64,000 nucleotides of DNA, taken from Bog-473 sp963809715. GTDB lineage: Bacteria > Actinomycetota > Acidimicrobiia > Acidimicrobiales > RAAP-2. Both the position numbers and the translations under genes were made by a program. Position 1 is the first letter of the stretch; the number at the start of each line of letters is the position of its first letter. Positions 58,464-64,000 of this stretch are shown here, in pieces. The DNA is taken from positions 372,001 to 436,000 of the forward strand of contig CAWEKO010000006.1 of assembly GCA_963809715.1 (NCBI GenBank). Direction: 5' to 3'. A model generated the notes under the pieces. The model was not told where the DNA came from, searched no databases, and saw only the letters and a list, made by a program, of their open reading frames with translations.

Positions 58464-60679
58464 AGCGCACCCTCCGACACCCGTTCCGCGGCGACCGCCT
58501 CCACCCCAAGCCGTCCACCCGTACCGCACGCCGGTCCTCGTGGCGCAGCGATGCCCGCCAGCCGCGCATGCGGCCGCGCAAGGGCGTCAACGTCGCCTCC
58601 ATCGTCGGCTCGCCCGAGGAGGAGGAGTCGCGCCCGAGCCTGCGCCTGCGCATTGTCGGCGTCACCGTGCTCGTCCTCTTCGGCCTCCTCGTCCTGCGCC
58701 TGTGGACGCTTCAGGTGGTCGACGGGAAGAGCTATGCCGCCAACGTGACCCGGAACCAGGTACGCGTGGTCAGCATCCCCGCGCCACGGGGCGAGATCGT
58801 CGACCGCAGCGGGACCGTGCTGGTGTCGAACACCTCGCAGGAGGAGATCCTCTTGTCGCGGGCCGAGGCGCAGCAGAACCCGGCGATCGTGGGCATGGTG
58901 GCGGCGCTGGTCGGCCAGACGCCGAAGCAGGTGCAGGCGTCGATCAACAATGTGCAGTACAGCCCCTACGAGCCGGTGCCCGTCGCCGTGGGTGTCTCCG
59001 ACGCCACGGTGCAATACCTGCAGACGCACCAGTCGCAGTACCCGGGCGTGACCGTCGAGACGGTGGCCCAGCGCGACTACCCCCAGGGCGGGACGACGGG
59101 CACCCAGGTGCTCGGGTACACCGGGTCCATCTCGTCGAGCTTCCTGGCCGCCCATCCCAATCAGGGCTACACCCAGGGGAGCGAGATCGGCGTGGCCGGG
59201 ATCGAGTCGCAGTACGAGCAGTACCTCAAGGGCGTCGACGGGCGTCAGGCCCTCTCGGTCGACGCCGGCGGAAACGTCGTGGGGAGCCTCAGCACCACGG
59301 CGCCCAAGATCGGCGACTCCGTCGTGCTCAACATCGACGCCGGGTTGCAACAAGCGGCCCAGGGTTTTCTGCAGCAACAGATCCTGGCCGACAGGAACTC
59401 GATCGATCCGGTCGACAACCTGACTCCCAAGGCCGACAACGGGGCCGTGATCGTGATGAACCCCAGCAACGGCGAGATCTATGCGCTGGCCTCGTACCCG
59501 TCCTACGACCTCAATCAGTGGGTCGGGGGCATCTCGGCCGCCAACTACGCCGCGTTGCAGGCGACGGGTGCGGAGAACGACGACGCGATCCAGGGTCTGT
59601 ACACACCGGGCTCCACGTTCAAGCTGGTGACTGCCACCGCCGCCCTCCAGGACGGGCTGATCACGCCGACGACCCCCTACAACGACACGGGCACTTTCAA
59701 GATCCCTGGTTGCCCGGCGGCGGGCGTGACCAGCACGCAGGGCTGTGTCCTGCACGACGACCCGGGCGACGGCCCCGGCACCTACAACGTCTCGAGCGCC
59801 TTGACCGTGTCCTCGGACTCGTTCTTCTACAACCTCGGCGACATGTTCTGGAACGCCCGGGCCCAGTACGGCAACACGCCGATTCAGAACCAGGCGACCG
59901 CGTACGGCGAGGGCACCATCACCGGGATCGACCTGCCGGGCGAGGCCGAGGGCCGGGTGGACAGCCAGCTCGTCCGGTTGAAGCTGCACGCCGAGGCTCC
60001 CAAGGCCTTCCCGAACCCCGGCTGGTACACCGGCGACAACCTCGAGATGGCCTTCGGGCAGGGTGGCACCGTCCTCACGCCGATCGAGCAGGCGGTGGCC
60101 TACTCGACCTTCGCCAACGGAGGCACCCGCTACGCGCCCCAGGTGGCCTCCCAGATCGTCGACCCCCTCACGGGCAAGGTGGTCAAAAAGCTGGCGCCGC
60201 AGGTGACCGGGCACGTGACCATCTCTCCGGCCAACTACGCCGCCATGCTGTCGGGCTTCGAGGGCGTGATCTCCAACCCCCGCGGCACGGGGTACCAGGC
60301 CTTCGCCGGCTTCCCGACGAGCTGGAACCTGGCCGGCAAGACCGGCACGGCCTCGAACCAAAAGGGCCTCGAGCCGAACTCGTGGTTCGTCGCCTTCGGC
60401 CCGAACCCAAACCCCCAGTACCTCGTGCTGGCCGTCATCGACCAGGGCGGCTACGGCGCCCAGGCGGCCGCTCCCTTGGTGCGCAACATCTACAACTACC
60501 TGTTGACCAACCCGGTCGCCCAGACGATCAAGACCCCGACGCCGTCGAGCCCGCCGAGCATGACCGAGCCACCCAGCAACCCGCCGGCCGGGACGCCGAC
60601 CACGACCACCCCCACGACGGCTCCGGGCCAGACGCCCTCCGCCACGACGACCACCTCGACGTCGAGGCCGGGCGGCTGA
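58460..60679 (+). CDS. mrdA: Penicillin-binding protein 2 (elongation transpeptidase)
   Basis: 739 residues from the GTG at 58460, overlapping mreD. A basic cytoplasmic tail of about 65 residues precedes a single helix (IVGVTVLVLFGLLVLRLWTL). The pedestal begins at APRGEIVDRSGTVLVSN; the transpeptidase has STFK (TPGSTFKLVT), SSDSFFYN and KTGTAS motifs. The C-terminus is a Thr/Pro/Ser-rich tail of about 50 residues after YLLTN, likely a flexible surface linker. It cross-links side-wall peptidoglycan. rodA, its usual glycosyltransferase partner, is not next to it; a radical SAM gene follows. Confidence 0.94.
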   Translation: MKRTLRHPFRGDRLHPKPSTRTARRSSWRSDARQPRMRPRKGVNVASIVGSPEEEESRPSLRLRIVGVTVLVLFGLLVLRLWTLQVVDGKSYAANVTRNQVRVVSIPAPRGEIVDRSGTVLVSNTSQEEILLSRAEAQQNPAIVGMVAALVGQTPKQVQASINNVQYSPYEPVPVAVGVSDATVQYLQTHQSQYPGVTVETVAQRDYPQGGTTGTQVLGYTGSISSSFLAAHPNQGYTQGSEIGVAGIESQYEQYLKGVDGRQALSVDAGGNVVGSLSTTAPKIGDSVVLNIDAGLQQAAQGFLQQQILADRNSIDPVDNLTPKADNGAVIVMNPSNGEIYALASYPSYDLNQWVGGISAANYAALQATGAENDDAIQGLYTPGSTFKLVTATAALQDGLITPTTPYNDTGTFKIPGCPAAGVTSTQGCVLHDDPGDGPGTYNVSSALTVSSDSFFYNLGDMFWNARAQYGNTPIQNQATAYGEGTITGIDLPGEAEGRVDSQLVRLKLHAEAPKAFPNPGWYTGDNLEMAFGQGGTVLTPIEQAVAYSTFANGGTRYAPQVASQIVDPLTGKVVKKLAPQVTGHVTISPANYAAMLSGFEGVISNPRGTGYQAFAGFPTSWNLAGKTGTASNQKGLEPNSWFVAFGPNPNPQYLVLAVIDQGGYGAQAAAPLVRNIYNYLLTNPVAQTIKTPTPSSPPSMTEPPSNPPAGTPTTTTPTTAPGQTPSATTTTSTSRPGG

Positions 60680-60710
60680 GCGCTGCCAACGTCGTAACGT
60701 AGGCGGCACG

Positions 60711-62654
60711 ATGGAAACCATCTGGCCCCAACTCGAACGGCTGCTGCCGCAGGTCACCAAGCCGGCGCGCTACATCGGCGGCGAACAGGGTGCGGTCTAC
60801 CCCGATCACGGCCCGGGGAAGGTGGCCTGGCTGTTGCTCTACCCCGACACCTACGAGATCGGACTGCCCAACCAGGGCCTCCAGATCCTCTACGAGATCC
60901 TCAACGAGCGTCCTGACGCGGTGGCCGAGCGCTCGTATGCCCCCTGGGTCGATCTGGAGCAGGCGATGCGCAGGGCCGGGGTGCCCCTCTTCAGCGTCGA
61001 GCAACACCTCCCGGCGTCCGCCTTCGACGTGCTCGCCTTCAACCTGTCGGCCGAGCTCGTCTACACCAACGTGGTGAACCTCATCGACCTGGCCGGTGTG
61101 CCGCTGCACGCGACCGAGCGGGGCGCCACCGACGCGCTGGTGCTGGCCGGTGGGCACTGCGCCTTCAACCCCGAACCGCTGGCCGACTTCGTCGACGCCT
61201 TCGTGCTGGGCGACGGCGAGGAGGTGGTGGGCGAGATCAACGAGGTGTTGAGGGATTGGCTGGTCCGGCCTGAAACGGAGCGCTCGCGCGACGGCCTGCG
61301 CCGGGGGCTGGCCGCGCTCGAGGGGGTCTACGTGCCGGCGCTCTACGAGCCGTCGTACACCGAGGGACGCCTGACGGGCACCGTGCCGGTCGACCCCTCG
61401 GTTCCGCCGGCCGTCGCGAAGCGCACGGTGGCGGACCTGGCCGACTGGCCCTACCCCTCCCGGCCCCTGGTGCCGCTGACCGAGGTGGTGCACGACCGCC
61501 TCAACGTCGAGGTCTTCCGGGGCTGTACCCGTGGCTGCCGTTTCTGCCAGGCGGGCATGATCACCCGGCCTGTGCGCGAGCGCCCCGCCCAGCAGGTGCG
61601 CGACATGGTGCGCCGTGGACTCGAGTGGACCGGCCACGACGAGGTGGCGCTCACCTCGCTCTCGACCGCCGACTTCTCCGGCATCGAGGGGACGGTGCGC
61701 GACATCGTCGACGATCCCGAGAACGGTGGTCGGGTTTCGGTCAGCCTGCCCTCGCTGCGCGTGGACGCCTTCACCGTGGGCACGGCTGCGCAGATCCAGA
61801 AGGTGCGGCGCACCGGCCTGACCTTCGCCCCCGAGGGCGGCACCTGGCGCATGCGCTCGGTGATCAACAAACTCATCACCGAGGAGGACCTCTACGGGGC
61901 GGTCGACGCGGCCTTCAGCCAAGGCTGGCGGCGGATCAAGCTCTATTTTCTCATCGGCCTGCCCACCGAGCGAGACGAGGACGTGCTGGGGATCGCCGAG
62001 CTGGGGTCACGCTGTGTCGAGATCGGCCGGCGTTACAACAAGTCGATCACCGTGGTGGCCTCGGTCGGGGGCTTCGTGCCCAAGGCCCACACACCGTTCC
62101 AGTGGTTCGGCCAGGACACGGTGGCCGAGCTCGAGCGCAAAGTGGCACTGCTGCGCGCCCAGGCCAAGCGCACCCGGGGCCTGACCATCCGCTGGCACGA
62201 GCCGGCGGCCTCGGTGGCCGAGGGCCTGGCCAGCCGGGGCGACCGCCGCATGGGTGCGGTCATCGAGCGGGTCTGGCGGGCCGGCGGCACCTTCCAGGAG
62301 TGGTCGGAGCGCTTCGACCTCGGCCTGTGGGAGGAGGCCCTGGCGGCCGAGGGGCTCAGCGTCGAGGAGGTCTGCCACCGGGACCGCGGCGGCGACGAGG
62401 CTCTGCCCTGGGACCACATCTCGGCCGGCCTGCACCGGGACTTCCTCTGGGGCGACTGGCAGGACGCCCTGGCCGAGGCCGCGGTGGAGGACTGCCGCTG
62501 GACCCCCTGCTACGACTGCGGCGCCTGTACCGACGTCGGCCTCGAGCACGTGGTGGCCTCCCCCGTCCCGCCGGCGGGCGGGAGCCAGGGGACCGGCCAG
62601 GACCTGCGCCAGGGTGACCGGATCCCGGTGCGCCTCATCACCCGTGCCTCCTGA
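60711..62654 (+). CDS. TIGR03960-family B12-binding-domain radical SAM protein
   Basis: 647 residues. Residues about 1-210 form a cobalamin-binding-like Rossmann domain (WLLLYPDTYEIGLPNQGLQI). The radical SAM core carries CTRGCRFCQAG (CxxxCxxC cluster ligands) near residue 270, then TSLSTADFSGI and LTFAPEGGTWRMRSVINK. A Cys-rich end (CYDCGACTD) suggests a second metal site. The next gene overlaps by 11 bp and is the partner TIGR03936. This pair regularly precedes rne/rng and rplU in bacteria; its reaction is not established. Confidence 0.92.
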   Translation: METIWPQLERLLPQVTKPARYIGGEQGAVYPDHGPGKVAWLLLYPDTYEIGLPNQGLQILYEILNERPDAVAERSYAPWVDLEQAMRRAGVPLFSVEQHLPASAFDVLAFNLSAELVYTNVVNLIDLAGVPLHATERGATDALVLAGGHCAFNPEPLADFVDAFVLGDGEEVVGEINEVLRDWLVRPETERSRDGLRRGLAALEGVYVPALYEPSYTEGRLTGTVPVDPSVPPAVAKRTVADLADWPYPSRPLVPLTEVVHDRLNVEVFRGCTRGCRFCQAGMITRPVRERPAQQVRDMVRRGLEWTGHDEVALTSLSTADFSGIEGTVRDIVDDPENGGRVSVSLPSLRVDAFTVGTAAQIQKVRRTGLTFAPEGGTWRMRSVINKLITEEDLYGAVDAAFSQGWRRIKLYFLIGLPTERDEDVLGIAELGSRCVEIGRRYNKSITVVASVGGFVPKAHTPFQWFGQDTVAELERKVALLRAQAKRTRGLTIRWHEPAASVAEGLASRGDRRMGAVIERVWRAGGTFQEWSERFDLGLWEEALAAEGLSVEEVCHRDRGGDEALPWDHISAGLHRDFLWGDWQDALAEAAVEDCRWTPCYDCGACTDVGLEHVVASPVPPAGGSQGTGQDLRQGDRIPVRLITRAS

Positions 62655-63462
62655 CCAGGGGACCGACCCGGTTCAGCGACGCCTCCGCCTGCGCTTCGCC
62701 AAGGCGGGAAAGGTCCGCTTCACCAGCCATCGCGACGTGGCCCGGCTCTGGGAGCGGGCCTTGCGCCGCAGCCGCCTGCCCCTGTCCTATTCCCAAGGGT
62801 TCGTACCCCACCCCCTGGTCAGTTTCGGGCTCGCCCTCCCGACCGGCTGCGAGTCGCTGGGCGAGTACCTCGACGTGCGCCTGGGGGCGGCCCTACCTGG
62901 GGAGACGCCGGTCGAGGGCTTGCCCGAGGCGCTGAGCGCCCTCCTGCCCGCAGGGATCGAGGTCCACGCGGCCGCCCTGGTCGGTGATACGGAGGGCTCG
63001 CTCCAGCAGGAGGTAGCATCGTGTGATTGGGAGTTGGAGGTGTCCGGGGTGAGCAGTGAGGAAATGAGGCAGCGAGCCGAGATGGTGCTCGCGGCCACGG
63101 TCCTCACCATCAGCCGGGAACGGAAGGGTCGTCCGGTGGACGACGATGTCCGACCGGCGATCCGGACGCTCTCCGTCGACGACTCCGATGGTCATCTCCG
63201 GGCGGAGCTGGCCACGCATCCGCGTGGTATCCGCCCGATCGACCTCTTGGCCGCCCTGGGTGCCGACCTGGTGCTCGAGCGTGCCTGCAGAACGCATCAA
63301 TGGATCGAGCGCGACGGTGCACGCTTCGAGCCGCTCCAGGTGAGCGGGCTCGCGAGCGGCATCGCGGCCGCACAGAACGCAAGGAGGGCTCTCCCTCATG
63401 TCCGAGCCGGAAGTCAGACAGACCCCGCCGGGTCCAGCCGAGGAGGCGGGCACCAGCCCTAG
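62644..63462 (+). CDS. TIGR03936 / DUF2344 radical SAM-associated protein
   Basis: 272 residues from the GTG at 62644, overlapping the preceding gene by 11 bp. RLRFAKAGKVRFTSHRDVAR and RLPLSYSQGFVPHPLVSFGL are the family signature. No radical SAM cysteines of its own: it is the stand-alone form of a domain that in some bacteria is fused to the radical SAM enzyme upstream. Its end overlaps the RNase E/G start by 65 bp in another frame. Confidence 0.88.
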   Translation: MPPDQGTDPVQRRLRLRFAKAGKVRFTSHRDVARLWERALRRSRLPLSYSQGFVPHPLVSFGLALPTGCESLGEYLDVRLGAALPGETPVEGLPEALSALLPAGIEVHAAALVGDTEGSLQQEVASCDWELEVSGVSSEEMRQRAEMVLAATVLTISRERKGRPVDDDVRPAIRTLSVDDSDGHLRAELATHPRGIRPIDLLAALGADLVLERACRTHQWIERDGARFEPLQVSGLASGIAAAQNARRALPHVRAGSQTDPAGSSRGGGHQP

Positions 63463-64000
63463 TCCGCCGGCCGGGCCCCGCCAGGCATCCCAGCGCAAGC
63501 CCAAGATCGGTGACACGCGGCCCGCGCCGGCGGTGCCGCCACCGGGTCCTCCGCAGCGCCGGTCCGCGCCGGATGCGCCGCCGGCTCCGGTGGCCGCCAT
63601 GGAGCGGTCGGGGACCACCGCGACGAAGGAGCCCGTCACCGAGGTGGTCAAGCCCGCAGGGCCGGACCGGGGCGAAGCCGGGGGCGGGGCCAAGCGCTCG
63701 CGCGGACGCCGGCGCTCGGGGGCGCGGGACCGCCGCACCAAGCAGGTCGGCCGCTACCTGGTCTGCGTGCACGTCCAGCCCCAGATGACCCAGATCGCCA
63801 TGCTCGAGGGGCGCTCGCTGGTCGAGCACTACGTGTCGCGGGCGGCCGACGACACGACCCAGATCGACGGGAACGTCTACCGGGGCCGGGTGCAGAACGT
63901 GCTTCCGGGCATGGAGGCGGCCTTCGTCGACATCGGGATCCCGAAGAACGCCGTGCTGTACCGGGGCGACGTGCGCTACGACAAGGACGACATCGAGGGC
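63398..64000 (+). CDS. Ribonuclease E/G family protein, N-terminal part (runs off window)
   Basis: 201 codons from the ATG at 63398, with AAGGAGG about 10 bases upstream, open to the window end. The first 115 residues are a Pro/Arg/Lys-rich, disordered extension (RPAPAVPPPGPPQRRS, KRSRGRRRSGARDRRT). The RNase E/G S1-domain region starts at VGRYLVCVHVQPQMTQIAML, with YRGRVQNVLPGMEAAFVDIG as its signature. It processes rRNA and decays mRNA. Whether it is called rne or rng depends on the missing part. Confidence 0.9.
   Translation, partial: MSEPEVRQTPPGPAEEAGTSPSPPAGPRQASQRKPKIGDTRPAPAVPPPGPPQRRSAPDAPPAPVAAMERSGTTATKEPVTEVVKPAGPDRGEAGGGAKRSRGRRRSGARDRRTKQVGRYLVCVHVQPQMTQIAMLEGRSLVEHYVSRAADDTTQIDGNVYRGRVQNVLPGMEAAFVDIGIPKNAVLYRGDVRYDKDDIEG

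Noticed and set aside
57857..60760. A 967-codon open frame on the minus strand
   Set aside because: It lies wholly over mreD and mrdA, is Arg/Gly-rich and has no domain: a GC-rich shadow.

Overview
This is a high-GC actinobacterial chromosome segment. GTG starts, 4-bp ATGA/GTGA gene overlaps, -10-like boxes close to start codons, a mycothiol-type DinB protein and the order tig-clpP-clpX-folC-ndk-mreBCD-mrdA-radical SAM pair-RNase E/G fit an Acidimicrobiia-like organism. That assignment is inference; the window has no rRNA. It has two parts: a mosaic accessory/catabolic part (1 to about 49.4 kb) and a conserved core block (about 49.4 to 64 kb).

1-17.7 kb: the end of a GMC oxidoreductase, a secreted PstS-like binding protein, then catabolic genes. 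These are a frameshifted thiolase with its DUF35 partner, a HAD hydrolase, an LLM-class flavin oxidoreductase, two amidohydrolase-2 proteins, an aldehyde dehydrogenase and two D-aminoacylase-like amidohydrolases. A secreted choice-of-anchor-L protein sits among them. The same 15-base near-palindrome lies in front of the amidohydrolase pair (10885-10899) and the aldehyde dehydrogenase operon (14466-14480), suggesting one shared repressor.

17.7-29.6 kb: a rearranged stretch. A 156-bp decayed copy of the 3' end of a peptidase S51 gene (17744) and the intact gene (25260) lie in direct orientation around 7.5 kb. That segment holds a 1582-residue protein (seven FG-GAP-like repeats, a phosphoesterase/phospholipase C domain, a lectin-like tail), gene debris and a secreted IPT/TIG protein. 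Next comes a tandem duplication of a hydroxyacid dehydrogenase plus secreted G1/A4-peptidase-like cassette. One dehydrogenase copy is a start-less, internally deleted fragment.

29.6-49.4 kb: a sugar kinase facing an alcohol dehydrogenase/SDR pair, tRNA-His and tRNA-Arg, a PAP2 phosphatase, a 14-repeat RCC1 protein, an FkbM methyltransferase, a LOG/MFS pair, a frameshifted protein with an N-terminal LPVTG-like motif, a DUF3089 lipase-like protein, a ParA ATPase with a zinc-ribbon partner, tRNA-Pro followed by two 57-bp repeats, a pair of divergent pseudogenes (TetR and DinB-like) around an intact palindromic operator, a hydrolase-nucleotidyl cyclase fusion and a third D-aminoacylase-like protein.

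49.4-64 kb: DUF5679 and DinB-type proteins, then protein folding and proteolysis (tig, clpP, clpX), folate (folC), nucleotides (ndk), the elongasome (mreB, mreC, mreD, mrdA), two radical SAM-related proteins and the start of an RNase E/G gene that runs off the window.
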